Of a DNA stretch of 64,000 bases, positions 21,244 to 30,205 are shown one piece after another. The position numbers and the translations under genes are program-made. Location of the stretch: assembly GCA_000336895.1 (NCBI GenBank), contig AOLX01000017.1:393248-457247 (forward strand), read 5' to 3'. A model generated the notes under the pieces. That model was not told the origin of the DNA, searched no databases, and saw nothing but the letters and a program-made list of their open reading frames with translations. Position 1 is the first letter of the stretch; every line of letters begins with the position of its first letter. This stretch comes from Haloarcula argentinensis DSM 12282. GTDB taxonomy: Archaea > Halobacteriota > Halobacteria > Halobacteriales > Haloarculaceae.

Positions 21244-21870
21244 ATGGATTGGGTCGCACGGGCCGAAAGCCTCCTGTACGACGGTGAGGTGATCGAAGCG
21301 GACGTTCGGCTGGACCGTGGCGGTGTCGTCGTGACGAGCCACCGTGTCCTCGTGTTCACGCCCGACCGCGAGGGGTCGAACTACCGGCAGGTCGACCGCC
21401 CCAACGTCGAGGGGGTTAACGTTACCACCAGCGGCGACTGGTCGTTCCTCGAACTCGGCGTGAAGGCACTGGTCATCGGCGTCGTACTGGTAGCAGCCGG
21501 GATGACCGTGAGCCTCGACAGCCTCGTCAGTAACGTCTCGCTGGATAGTGGCGGTGCCGCCAGCGCCGTCGGCATCGGCGGAATGCTCGGGATGCTCCAG
21601 ACGATGCTGACGCTGATGGCGCAGCTAGATGACCTAATGCGACTGTTCGGCGGGCTCGCGCTGGCCTTTGCCGCCGTGGTCCTCGGGGTCTATCTCTGGA
21701 GCCGCGACCGCCTGCTCGTCGTGCGCGTCGCCGGTGACGACGACATCGAACTGGCCGCACCAGACGACGAGAGCGTCGTCGAGCGGATCGAAGCCGCCAT
21801 CGTCCCGGAGGCTCCCCCTTCCGAGACCGAAGGGACGGCACAGCCACCGCCCGACGACCCGCTCCCGTGA
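21244..21870 (+). CDS. PH-like-domain membrane protein
   Basis: A 208-residue protein. The N-terminal ~60 residues (GEVIEADVRLDRGGVVVTSH, then RVLVFTPD) resemble bacterial-type PH domains that follow the pattern 'make a signal visible in a transcript of membrane lipid'; the match is by pattern only. Two hydrophobic helices flank a short extracellular stretch, and a second soluble piece ends in a Pro-rich acidic tail. The function is unknown. It lies 33 bases before uvrC on the same strand. Confidence 0.65.
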   Translation: MDWVARAESLLYDGEVIEADVRLDRGGVVVTSHRVLVFTPDREGSNYRQVDRPNVEGVNVTTSGDWSFLELGVKALVIGVVLVAAGMTVSLDSLVSNVSLDSGGAASAVGIGGMLGMLQTMLTLMAQLDDLMRLFGGLALAFAAVVLGVYLWSRDRLLVVRVAGDDDIELAAPDDESVVERIEAAIVPEAPPSETEGTAQPPPDDPLP

Positions 21871-21903
21871 CGTTCAACCCCGCCGAGCGCTAACCCCAGA
21901 GTA

Positions 21904-23649
21904 ATGGACGCCGACGAGGTTCGAGAGCGCGCGGGGTCGTTGCCACAGGAGCCCGGCGTGTACCTGTTCGAACAGGGCCGGGACGACACGCGCCGGGTCT
22001 TCTACGTCGGGAAGGCCGTCGACCTCCGTGACCGCGTGCGCTCCTACGCCGACCCGCGGAGCGAGCGCATTGCCAAGATGGTCGAGCGAGCCGAGACTAT
22101 CGACTTCGCCGTCACCGACACCGAGACGCAGGCACTGCTGCTCGAAGCGAACCTCATTAAGCGCCACCGGCCGCCGTACAACGTCCGGTTGAAAGACGAC
22201 AAGTCCTACCCACTGGTCCAGCTGACCGACCATCCCGTCCCCCGGGTTGAGGTGACACGCGATCCGGCGGATGGCGCGACCGTCTACGGGCCGTTCACCG
22301 ACAAAGGACGGGTGGAAACAGTGGTGAAGGCCCTGCGGGAGACGTACGGCCTGCGAGGCTGTTCCGACCACAAGTACAGCAACCGGGACCGGCCCTGTCT
22401 CGACTACGAGATGGGCATCTGTACTGCGCCCTGTACCGGCGAAATCAGCGAAGCCGACTACGCCGAGGACGTCGAGGCAGTCACGCGGTACTTCGAGGGC
22501 GAGACCGGTGTCCTCGGGGACCCGCTGCGCCGCGAGATGGAGGCTGCTGCACAGAACCAGGGGTTCGAGCGCGCCGCGAACCTCCGGGACAAACTCGGGG
22601 CCGTCGAGGCGCTCCACGGCGAGGGCGACACCGCCGTCAGCGACTCCGGAGGATACCAGACGACGGACGTCCTCGGGGCCGCTATCGAAGGCGAGCGCGC
22701 CATCGTCGCCCGGCTCCACGCCGAGGGCGGCAAGCTCGTCGAGCGAGACCGACACACGCTCGAAGCACCGGACGGCGAAGGCACCGCCGGCGTGTATCGG
22801 GCGTTCATCCCACAGTACTACGCCGAGCGGGAGCTACCCGACCGAATTCTCTGTGCCGAAGACCCTGCCGATCCAGACATCGAGGCGTGGCTGGAGAGTG
22901 AGGGCGTCACGCTCGGGGTCCCCGGTGCCGGCCGAGAGGCGACGCTGGTCGACCTCGCGCTGAAAAACGCCCGCCAGCGCGGCGGGACTGACGACGAGAG
23001 CGGCCGGCTGGCCGATGCACTGGGAATCAGCCGTCCGAGCCGTATCGAGGGCTTCGACGTGAGCCACGCGCAGGGCCGGTCGGCCGTCGGCTCGAACGTC
23101 ACGTTCGTCGACGAGACACCCGAGAAGAGCGATTACCGGCGGAAGAAGCTCACCGAACAAAACGACGACTACGCGAACATGCGCGAACTCCTCCGCTGGC
23201 GGGCCGCGCGCGCCGTCGAGGGCCGGGACGACCGGCCAGACCCGGACCTACTGCTCATCGACGGCGGCGACGGCCAGCTCGGTGCGGCTCGCGACGCCCT
23301 CGCAGAGACTGGCTGGGACGTGCCAGCCATCGCGCTCGCGAAAGACGATGAACTGGTCATCACACCCGACCGTGTGTACGACTGGGACGACGACGCCCCG
23401 CAGCTCCACCTGCTCCAGCGAGTGCGTGACGAAGCGCACCGCTTTGCCGTCCAATACCACCAGACGCTACGGGACGAAGTCTCGACGACGCTGGACGACG
23501 TCCCCGGCATCGGCCCGGAGACCCGGAAGCGGCTGCTCCGACGTTTCGGTAGCGTGGACAGCGTCAGAGCGGCCTCCGACGAGGAACTAACGGCTATCGA
23601 CGGTATCGGCGAGCAAACCGCGGAGACGATTCGGACCCGGCTACAGTGA
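21904..23649 (+). CDS. uvrC: Excinuclease ABC subunit C
   Basis: A 581-residue UvrC, which makes the two incisions around a lesion in nucleotide excision repair with UvrA and UvrB. It has an N-terminal GIY-YIG nuclease (PGVYLF, then [14 protein letters not shown]), a cysteine-bearing segment ([20 protein letters not shown]), a UVR/UvrB-binding motif ([19 protein letters not shown]) and an RNase H-like second nuclease ([20 protein letters not shown]). Two C-terminal HhH motifs ([25 protein letters not shown]) follow. All parts are intact. uvrA and uvrB are not in this window. Confidence 0.96.
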   Translation: MDADEVRERAGSLPQEPGVYLFEQGRDDTRRVFYVGKAVDLRDRVRSYADPRSERIAKMVERAETIDFAVTDTETQALLLEANLIKRHRPPYNVRLKDDKSYPLVQLTDHPVPRVEVTRDPADGATVYGPFTDKGRVETVVKALRETYGLRGCSDHKYSNRDRPCLDYEMGICTAPCTGEISEADYAEDVEAVTRYFEGETGVLGDPLRREMEAAAQNQGFERAANLRDKLGAVEALHGEGDTAVSDSGGYQTTDVLGAAIEGERAIVARLHAEGGKLVERDRHTLEAPDGEGTAGVYRAFIPQYYAERELPDRILCAEDPADPDIEAWLESEGVTLGVPGAGREATLVDLALKNARQRGGTDDESGRLADALGISRPSRIEGFDVSHAQGRSAVGSNVTFVDETPEKSDYRRKKLTEQNDDYANMRELLRWRAARAVEGRDDRPDPDLLLIDGGDGQLGAARDALAETGWDVPAIALAKDDELVITPDRVYDWDDDAPQLHLLQRVRDEAHRFAVQYHQTLRDEVSTTLDDVPGIGPETRKRLLRRFGSVDSVRAASDEELTAIDGIGEQTAETIRTRLQ

Positions 23650-23756
23650 TTTTGTATAGCAGATAGTAGTTTATCGTCGCTAGCTGGCCAAACCCACGAT
23701 TCTGCGGATAGATGTCGTAAAAAGCCGCTACGCTACGTTTTCGGCGACCTGATACG

Positions 23757-24473
23757 TTATAGCTCGACAACCGAGTTACGGAGCGTGCCGACGCCCTCGT
23801 AGGTTATCTCGATCGTGTCGCCGGGCGCGACCGTGCCCGGGTTGGCCGGGCTGCCGAACGCAACGACATCGCCGGGCCGGAACGTGAACCGCTCCGAGAG
23901 GTACGCGACTACCTCGTGCGGTCCGAACAGCATCTCGCTGGTATTGGCAGACTGTCGGCGCTCGTCGTTGATGTCGGTGTACATATCGATACCGGTGGGG
24001 TCGACGTCAGTCTCGATCCACGGGCCCAGGGGCCCGGAGCCGTCGAAGGCCTTTCGGGCGGTTCGGCCCTGCTGGTCCAGCGCGTCGACGTCGTTCAGGA
24101 TCGTGTAGCCCGTAACGGCGTCAGAAACATCAGCCGGATCGATATCGTGACACCGCTTGCCGATGACCGCAGCTAGCTCACCGGCGTAGGTGAGCTCGTC
24201 GGTGAACGGTGGGTAGGAAATGTCCTGTTCGTGGGCGAGTAGCGCTGTCGGAGGCTTGATGAAGAAGTCCGGCTCCTCGGGGCGGTCGTAATCCATCTGG
24301 TCATTGGTAGCGGCGTAGTTCCGGCCGACGCAGTACAGCGCGGTCGGTTCACACGGCGGGAGCAGTCGGCCATCGCGGCCAACCACGTACTGGCCGTCAT
24401 CAGCGTGGATGACGCCGTCAGCGTATTCGCCGGTGACCGGTCCATCCTCGGTCAGGAGTCGTGCAGTTCGCAT
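23757..24473 (-). CDS. Fumarylacetoacetate hydrolase-family protein, candidate 2-keto-3-deoxypentonate dehydratase
   Basis: A 238-residue FAH-fold protein. The start at ATG 24473 is preferred to one 37 codons upstream, because MRTARLLTEDG matches the family N-terminus. Metal-ligand motifs are visible: an acidic pair in DELTYAGELAAVIGK and LNDVDALDQQ. In haloarchaeal and Sulfolobus pentose oxidation an FAH-fold enzyme dehydrates 2-keto-3-deoxyxylonate or -arabinonate. It lies 2.5 kb from the aldehyde dehydrogenase and 5 kb from the xylose dehydrogenase, so it is the natural candidate. An acylpyruvate hydrolase role is equally compatible with the fold. Confidence 0.7.
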   Translation of the reverse strand: MRTARLLTEDGPVTGEYADGVIHADDGQYVVGRDGRLLPPCEPTALYCVGRNYAATNDQMDYDRPEEPDFFIKPPTALLAHEQDISYPPFTDELTYAGELAAVIGKRCHDIDPADVSDAVTGYTILNDVDALDQQGRTARKAFDGSGPLGPWIETDVDPTGIDMYTDINDERRQSANTSEMLFGPHEVVAYLSERFTFRPGDVVAFGSPANPGTVAPGDTIEITYEGVGTLRNSVVEL

Positions 24474-24619
24474 ACCGAGTGGTCTGTGTGGCGGTGAAAA
24501 AGGCGTGTCGGCTACCGCGGACACCGCTCGACAGTCATCACCAGCTACGAGGCCGAAAACGCCGTTCTGTGACCAGTATAGCAAATCATCGATCCGTTTG
24601 CTGTAGTCAAGGTAAATCT

Positions 24620-24637
24620 AATATCGCTATATCAAAT
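24620..24637 (+). repeat. 18-base direct repeat, left copy
   Basis: AATATCGCTATATCAAAT occurs here and, identically, at 26459-26476. The two copies bracket the M48 protease and zinc-finger genes in AT-rich gaps. Confidence 0.7.
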
Positions 24638-24735
24638 AGTCCAACGACCGCGGAACAGGCATCGAAGGGGTCAAACGATGGAACGGCGGTGACACCACCG
24701 AAGCGACTTTTTCGCACAACGGCGTACCAGCATAC

Positions 24736-25692
24736 ATGGCTGTGACCCGACGGCTACTCATGGCCGTCGTCGGACTGCTGTCGCTGCTGGTCTATCTCGC
24801 GGCGGCATACGTCGGGTATATGCTGCTTCTGCCAGTGTGGGACAGCCGTCCATCGCCACTGATGGCCACGCTGGTCATTATCGGGACAGCGATTGCTCTT
24901 GGCGTCTTGAACTACTGGGCTGCAACGGCGCAGCTCAAGCGATCCCTCGATGCAGTCGAACTCTCACGGGCGCGCGTGCCGGAGGTCTACCGCCGCCTCG
25001 ACACGCTTGTCGATCAGATGGACGTCGAGACGCCAACGCTGCTACTGGCGGAGTTGCCAGTCCCGAACGCGTTCGCCATCGGCGGCGGCGCTGGGGCGAT
25101 CGTCGTCGACAGGCGGCTGTTCCGGCTGCTATCCGTGTCGGAGTTCGAGGCGCTGCTGGCGCACGAACTCGCGCATCTGGAGACCCGCGATGCGCTCGTT
25201 CAGACTGTCGCGTACAGCCTCGTCCAGACGTTTATTGGGCTCGTCGGCCTCGTGGTGTTCCCCATTGTGGTACTCACCGGCGGTATCGCCCGTTCACTCG
25301 CATTGCTACGCGGCGACCCGTCGTCGTGGTCGCGCTCCTGGCTTGGGCGGGCACAGCGATACGCGCTACAGGTCGTTGCCGGTCTCGGATTCGCGGTGAC
25401 GCTGCTGATACTCGGCTATTCCAGACGTCGCGAGTTGGCAGCCGACGACCGTGCGATCGAGATAACAGAGAATCCCCTTGGACTTGCTCGTGCCCTCGCG
25501 AAGATCGAGCAGGCGTCGAAACCAGACCCCGGTCTCCTGCGGCAGTTATACGTACACAACGAAGCGGACAGTGATCTTTCGCGCCTCTTATCGACGCATC
25601 CACCGATAGACGAACGAATACAGCGGCTACAAGAGCGAGCGCAGCACGGTAGTTCCACAAAGGTGAGCAAGTCGTCAGGCAGCCGTCGGTAG
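24736..25692 (+). CDS. htpX: HtpX-like M48 zinc metalloprotease
   Basis: A 318-residue membrane metalloprotease. The zinc motif HELAH has ligands His143 and His147 and catalytic Glu144; the third ligand is probably the Glu in RRRELAADDRA. Two N-terminal helices and two more after the active site place the catalytic domain in the cytoplasm, as in HtpX, which degrades misfolded membrane proteins. The C-terminus is arginine- and serine-rich. A weak T-rich box (GACTTTTTCG) lies about 30 bases upstream. It is flanked by the 18-base repeats. Confidence 0.88.
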   Translation: MAVTRRLLMAVVGLLSLLVYLAAAYVGYMLLLPVWDSRPSPLMATLVIIGTAIALGVLNYWAATAQLKRSLDAVELSRARVPEVYRRLDTLVDQMDVETPTLLLAELPVPNAFAIGGGAGAIVVDRRLFRLLSVSEFEALLAHELAHLETRDALVQTVAYSLVQTFIGLVGLVVFPIVVLTGGIARSLALLRGDPSSWSRSWLGRAQRYALQVVAGLGFAVTLLILGYSRRRELAADDRAIEITENPLGLARALAKIEQASKPDPGLLRQLYVHNEADSDLSRLLSTHPPIDERIQRLQERAQHGSSTKVSKSSGSRR

Positions 25693-25970
25693 TTGTGTCG
25701 TTCAGTAACGGGCGAAAGCGCAGTAACATATTCGATCAGCGCTTTCAGGTATAGACAATCAGATTTAACAGCCATATCGGAGAGAGATAGTCAAAAGACG
25801 GTCAGTTTCGCCATAGATACTGCTCGTAACACGTCGGTTTCAGTAAGCTGGTCTGACCGGTCAAAATCTTGTTTGAGGTGTGAATAGAAACACGACTGTG
25901 TGGATCTGTCGCGACGCCGATCGAGACAAGTAGCTGGGTAGTGTTGCGTCCGATGCCGACGTGTGGAAAG

Positions 25971-26021
25971 TCTCTATATGCACATTGAGAGCAACATAGC
26001 GGTCCTAGAAACCGCTATGTT
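25971..26021 (+). promoter_or_regulatory. Promoter overlapped by a perfect 11-base inverted repeat
   Basis: TCTCTATATG (25971-25980) predicts a start of transcription near 26003. AACATAGCGGT (25993-26003) and ACCGCTATGTT (26011-26021) are perfect arms with a seven-base spacer, spanning the predicted start and the ATG at 26017. This could be an operator or an mRNA hairpin covering the start codon. Confidence 0.5.
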
Positions 26022-26232
26022 CGGCAAGGTGCTACGTCCGCATATGCAAGCCAGCATCCCAAAACGAGCAACGGAGGGGGCAAAGAGCGACACATATGGA
26101 TGCCCGCTGTGTAACTGTGGTGCGGACAGTGAAGAGGACATTTACTGCCATCTGCTGGTATCACACCGGAAGAGCGCACTTGTTGACGCACTTCTCGAAA
26201 GGGTGGACAGCGACGAGTTAGCACGGGTTTAA
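26017..26232 (+). CDS. Small C2H2-type zinc-finger protein
   Basis: A 71-residue protein from ATG 26017. A GTG at 25963 would give 89 residues but lies upstream of the predicted transcription start. The zinc finger is C29-x2-C32 and H45-x4-H50, with extra cysteines at 34 and 44, followed by a helix (ALVDALLERVDSDEL). Small single-finger proteins of this kind are common in haloarchaea and some regulate surface or lipid genes. The target here is unknown, but the palindrome over its own start hints at autoregulation. Confidence 0.7.
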   Translation: MFGKVLRPHMQASIPKRATEGAKSDTYGCPLCNCGADSEEDIYCHLLVSHRKSALVDALLERVDSDELARV

Positions 26233-26458
26233 TTTCGGTATAGACGCCAGCACCAATTTAAGTACTAAATAGTGCCTCCTGGAGAAATTGATGTGGTATT
26301 TGTGTCCATACTTGTCAAATTGGTATCCAGAGTCTGAAATCGAGAGATAGCACTGGAGCCGTTAGCATGGTAAATTCGACCTGGTTCGAGAGAATTGGGC
26401 CGTCCTACAGCGCATTGACTGGTATTTTTTCGCCGGTACTGTTTATCGCTATCAATCA

Positions 26459-26476
26459 AATATCGCTATATCAAAT
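26459..26476 (+). repeat. 18-base direct repeat, right copy
   Basis: Identical to bases 24620-24637. Both copies contain a TATA-like GCTATATC core and lie in non-coding DNA. Confidence 0.7.
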
Positions 26477-26531
26477 GGCGTGAGAGCGCCTCACCGACGA
26501 CAGCCAATCCAGCAACGACCAGCACGGATCG

Positions 26532-26575
26532 ATAACATACATACACATGTTATACTATGAAGTAGATTTATATAC
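26532..26575 (+). promoter_or_regulatory. Promoter-like element with upstream palindrome
   Basis: ATAACAT (26532-26538) and ATGTTAT (26547-26553) are perfect arms with an eight-base spacer, followed by GATTTATATACT at 26565-26576. Transcription would start near 26598, with no plausible ORF immediately downstream. The product could be a small RNA or a leader of about 365 bases for the aldehyde dehydrogenase. Confidence 0.4.
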
Positions 26576-26962
26576 TAGGAGAGGGCGAAGCAACGAGCAA
26601 TCATAACGACACGGCAACAGAATAGCTCAGGGAGACCGGTACGGACCGACATAGTATTTCCAGCAACACAAATATCACAACGCGGCCACGCCCCCCGTTG
26701 TGACAGATCTGGCAACACACAGATTCCGTGTTGTCGCGGTGTTTGACAGCGGTAGCTATTTTAGTGGTCTTCGATTGCGATTCCGCTATGATTCAGTTGT
26801 CACAATCCGGTTGGGTGGACAGGCGGCGATGGCACCGACTTCGGTGTTATCGAGCATTGCCGTGACCCACCCGCATCAGCCGGTCGTTCCATACCGTCGA
26901 ACGACGCGGCACAGCGAAGCATGGGAAACGCGTAAGTATTGGGAATGAGATGAATCAAACGT

Positions 26963-28408
26963 ATGACGCAGACGTATGAGAACTATATCGGCGGTGAGTG
27001 GACCGGGAGCGGAGAGACACAGGACGTCACGAACCCGGCAGACGAGACTGACATCGTCAGCACGGTTCCGGTGGCCTCGGCGACGGACGCCGACGAAGCG
27101 GTCGCGGCCGCGGCAGCAGCAACAGACGAATGGGGCGGGATGCCCGGCCCGGAGCGCGGTGCGATCCTGCGTGAGACCGGTGAAATCCTGAAATCCCGGA
27201 AAGAGGAGCTTGCGGAGACGCTGACTCGCGAAGAGGGGAAGCCGCTCGGCGAAGCCGAAGGCGAGGTACAGCGGGCGATTGATATCTTCTATTACTACGC
27301 GGAGAAGGCCCGTGACTTCGGAGGCACCGTCAAACAGCCAAGCGGCGGCCGCGCCGGCCTGCAGACGAAGAAAGAGCCGATGGGCGTCGCAGCGCTCATC
27401 ACGCCGTGGAACTACCCCATCGCGATCCCGGCCTGGAAGATCGCCCCGGCGCTTGCAGTCGGCAATACTGTCGTCATCAAGCCCGCGATGCAGGCGCCGA
27501 CCGTCGGCGCGATGATCGTCGAAGCGCTGGACGAGGCTGGCATTCCGGACGGCGCTATCAACCTGGTCTGTGGCCCTGGTAGCGAAGTCGGTGAGCGGCT
27601 GACCACCCACGACGACGTCGACGTGGTGTCGTTCACCGGCAGTGCCTCGGTCGGCGAACACGTCTACGAACAGGCGACGAGCAACGGGAAGCGTGCCCAG
27701 GCAGAGATGGGCGGGAAGAACCCGACTGTGGTCATGCCGAGCGCCGACGTGGACAAAGCGGCCGACATCGTCGGAGCCGGAGCCTTCGGCGGGACGGGCC
27801 AGGCCTGTACGGCGACCTCCCGGGCTATCGTCCACGAGGACGTGTACGACGAGTTCCTCGACGCCATCGTCGACTACGCCGAGTCCCTGGATATCGGAGA
27901 CGGCCTCGACCGGGCCGGCATGGGTCCCCACGTCAGCGAGGACGAACTCGCGGGAAGCCTGGAGTACATCGACATCGCACAGTCGGAGGGGGCGACTCTC
28001 GAAACGGGCGGCGAAGAACTCACCGGTGGCGAGTACGACGCCGGGAACTTCATCTCGCCGGCTGTCTTCTCCGACGTCGAGCCCGACATGCGTATCGCGC
28101 AGGAAGAGGTGTTCGGGCCGGTGCTCGCCGTAATTCCCGTCTCTGACTTCGACGAAGGTGTCGAGGTCGCCAACGATATCGACTACGGGCTCTCGGCCAG
28201 CATCGTGACCGACCGAATCGAGGAAGAAAACGAGTTCATCGAGCGGTCCGAGTCCGGCGTGGTCAAGGTCAACGAGAAGACGACCGGGCTGGAACTGCAC
28301 GTTCCCTTCGGCGGCCTCAAGCGCTCCTCGACAAACACCTACCGCGAGCAGGGTGACGCCGGACTGGAGTTCTTCAGCTACATCAAGACGGTGTACCGCA
28401 ACAGCTAA
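26963..28408 (+). CDS. xacF: Aldehyde dehydrogenase, probably 2-oxoglutarate semialdehyde dehydrogenase
   Basis: A 481-residue NAD(P)-dependent aldehyde dehydrogenase. It has the cofactor segment ITPWNYPIAIPAWK and GxTGSxxVG (FTGSASVGEHV), general-base Glu248 (EMGGKNP) and catalytic Cys282 (GTGQACTATSR). All residues needed are present. In the archaeal oxidative pentose pathway the last step is oxidation of 2-oxoglutarate semialdehyde to 2-oxoglutarate. The xylose dehydrogenase and xylonate dehydratase nearby make that assignment likely. Family members also oxidise succinate semialdehyde, so specificity needs assay. Confidence 0.8.
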   Translation: MTQTYENYIGGEWTGSGETQDVTNPADETDIVSTVPVASATDADEAVAAAAAATDEWGGMPGPERGAILRETGEILKSRKEELAETLTREEGKPLGEAEGEVQRAIDIFYYYAEKARDFGGTVKQPSGGRAGLQTKKEPMGVAALITPWNYPIAIPAWKIAPALAVGNTVVIKPAMQAPTVGAMIVEALDEAGIPDGAINLVCGPGSEVGERLTTHDDVDVVSFTGSASVGEHVYEQATSNGKRAQAEMGGKNPTVVMPSADVDKAADIVGAGAFGGTGQACTATSRAIVHEDVYDEFLDAIVDYAESLDIGDGLDRAGMGPHVSEDELAGSLEYIDIAQSEGATLETGGEELTGGEYDAGNFISPAVFSDVEPDMRIAQEEVFGPVLAVIPVSDFDEGVEVANDIDYGLSASIVTDRIEEENEFIERSESGVVKVNEKTTGLELHVPFGGLKRSSTNTYREQGDAGLEFFSYIKTVYRNS

Positions 28409-29078
28409 TCGAGGCGGCCACTACCGCTGACCGCAAAGTAGCATTTCTGTTGCATAGTTTTTATGTCGTACTAATCGCTACTTCCTATTGCTCTTGTCAA
28501 CCGCAAGAGCGTGCAAAGTCATGGTCGTAGCCCAACCGACCGACGATGGTGGACCGCTCCCAGCATCGGCACTGTCTGTCCCATACAGACGTTCCACTTT
28601 CGTTATTAGCGCCCCAGCATCCGGACCAAGCGTCACTCCGCGAAATACCACCAACCGGGCCAGTCTGAGTGCGGCGGGAAATACCCCGTGTGCACACAGC
28701 GAGTGGGGCAAAAATCCGAATCGACACTCTGTCAAACGAACCGAGGTACTCTACTCACGGCCCTTCGTTCATAATGATGGAACACCTTCCGTAACGGTTG
28801 TACTGTCGTTATTCTCGATACGGAAACCGGAGAGCGGAGACGAAGACAGACCACAAACGGCCCGTGAGACAGCATTTTCCACTCGAACTGTCGACCCGGT
28901 CGGTGTAAGATATCTGCGGGTGAGACTATCGTATTGTTCCACAATACCAAACATCTATGTCATCTGTCGGGACGAGTTTACTTATCTAATGAACTATCAT
29001 TCGCCGCTCTGGAACAGTGCAGGCTGACACGGGCGTGCCAACACAAAAGATAATATCCAGCCAATTGACCACAATGGT
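28409..29078. other. 670-base gap without a recognisable gene
   Basis: Several frames of 60-179 codons on both strands cross this gap, but none has haloarchaeal acidic composition or a recognisable motif. A TATA-like AGTTTTTATG lies near 28457-28465. The region could hold the remains of a decayed gene; in related genomes a regulator might be expected in this cluster. The last 30 bases contain the xylose dehydrogenase promoter. Confidence 0.5.
29049..29058 (+). promoter_or_regulatory. Putative promoter of xylose dehydrogenase
   Basis: GATAATATCC is centred about 26 bases before the ATG at 29079, as in a leaderless gene. Confidence 0.5.
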
Positions 29079-30161
29079 ATGAACGTTGACGCGCTCACGG
29101 GAGGATTCGACCGTCGAGACTGGCAAGAACAGACAGAGACCGACGACCCAGTTCGATTCGCGATGATCGGCGTCGGCTGGTGGACCACCGAACAGGCGAT
29201 GCCCGCCGTCGACGCGGCAGAGCTCTGTGAAACGACTGTGCTGGTCAGCAGCGACCGCGAGAAAGCGGCGGACGTGGCAGCCAATTCGGAGACAGTCGAA
29301 CACGCAATTACGTACGAGGAGTTCCACGACGGGGCCGCAAGCGACGCGTACGACGCCGTCTACATCGTCACCCCGAACGCGCTCCACCTCCCGTACGTCG
29401 AGACGGCGGCAGAACTGGACAAGGCGATCCTCTGTGAGAAGCCAATGGAGGCCACCATCGAACGCGCCGAGCGAATGGTCGAGGTCTGTGACGAGCACGA
29501 CGCAACGCTGATGATCGCCTATCGGATGCACACCGAGCCAGCCGTCCGGCGAGCGAAGGACCTCATCGACGAGGGATACATCGGCGAGCCGCTGTTCGTC
29601 CACGGCAACATGACCGAACCCATTCTCGAACTCGTCCCCAACCCCGACCAGTGGCGGCTGGACGGGGAGCTGTCCGGTGGGTGTGCCGTCATGGATATCG
29701 GCATCTATCCGCTGAACACAAGCCGATTCCTGCTGGATGCCGACCCCGTGGCCGTCCGGGGAACCGTCGCATCGGTGCAAGAGGAGTTTGCGGACGTGCC
29801 CGACGAACACGGGGCGTTCCAGCTAGATTTCCCTGGCCACGCGTACGCGGTGTGTACCGCCAGCCAGAACGCACATCTCGACAGCCACATCTCCGTACTC
29901 GGAACTGAGGGCAAGGTCCGCGTCGAACCGGCTTTCTACCCCTGGGACGACCGCGCGCTCCAGTTGTCTCACGAGGGGACGACAGTCGACATCGACTTCG
30001 AACAGATCGACCAGATGGAAGAGGAGTTCGAGTACTTCGCCCACTGCCTGCTGACCGGCACTGAGCCCTACGCCGACGGCAAACACGGCCTCGTCGATAT
30101 CAACACGATCAAGGCCGTCTACGAGGCCTCAGAGACGGAGTCGACGGTCACGCTCGATTGA
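29079..30161 (+). CDS. xacA: D-xylose 1-dehydrogenase (NADP+), Gfo/Idh/MocA family
   Basis: A 360-residue Gfo/Idh/MocA oxidoreductase that oxidises D-xylose to xylonolactone. It shows the dinucleotide-binding start RFAMIGVGWWTTEQAMP and the family lysine in CEKPM (Lys121). The C-terminal domain contains PNPDQWRLDGELSGGC and MDIGIYPLN. The sequence resembles the xylose dehydrogenase described from Haloarcula marismortui (also named gfo6/xdh), which I recognise by pattern. The neighbouring lactonase candidate and xylonate dehydratase on the same strand support it. A run of six T follows the stop. Confidence 0.88.
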   Translation: MNVDALTGGFDRRDWQEQTETDDPVRFAMIGVGWWTTEQAMPAVDAAELCETTVLVSSDREKAADVAANSETVEHAITYEEFHDGAASDAYDAVYIVTPNALHLPYVETAAELDKAILCEKPMEATIERAERMVEVCDEHDATLMIAYRMHTEPAVRRAKDLIDEGYIGEPLFVHGNMTEPILELVPNPDQWRLDGELSGGCAVMDIGIYPLNTSRFLLDADPVAVRGTVASVQEEFADVPDEHGAFQLDFPGHAYAVCTASQNAHLDSHISVLGTEGKVRVEPAFYPWDDRALQLSHEGTTVDIDFEQIDQMEEEFEYFAHCLLTGTEPYADGKHGLVDINTIKAVYEASETESTVTLD

Positions 30162-30205
30162 CCGCGGTGCGAGATTTTTTGACCCGGCCAGGCATAGTTC
30201 GGCGC

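Larger units (their letters stand above)
26233..26962. other. 730-base AT-rich intergenic region
   Basis: No convincing gene. It holds the second 18-base repeat (26459-26476), preceded by a related sequence (TATCGCTATCAATCAAA), then a palindrome-plus-TATA element (26532-26575). Just before the aldehyde dehydrogenase, a weak box (AAGTATTGG near 26932-26940) fits that gene's leaderless start. Short frames here lack haloarchaeal acidic composition. Confidence 0.6.

Noticed and set aside
26265..26459. 64-codon minus-strand frame near the right 18-base repeat
   Set aside because: Starts with TTG, is Ser/Thr/Asn-rich and matches nothing; probably chance in an AT-rich gap.
26876..28300. 474-codon minus-strand open frame opposite the aldehyde dehydrogenase
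   Set aside because: A shadow of a clearly recognised gene; no motif and wrong composition.
28488..29027. 179-codon plus-strand frame in the xylose gap
   Set aside because: Low acidity and no motif. A TATA-like sequence lies upstream, but nothing else supports translation. Kept only as a gap of unknown nature.
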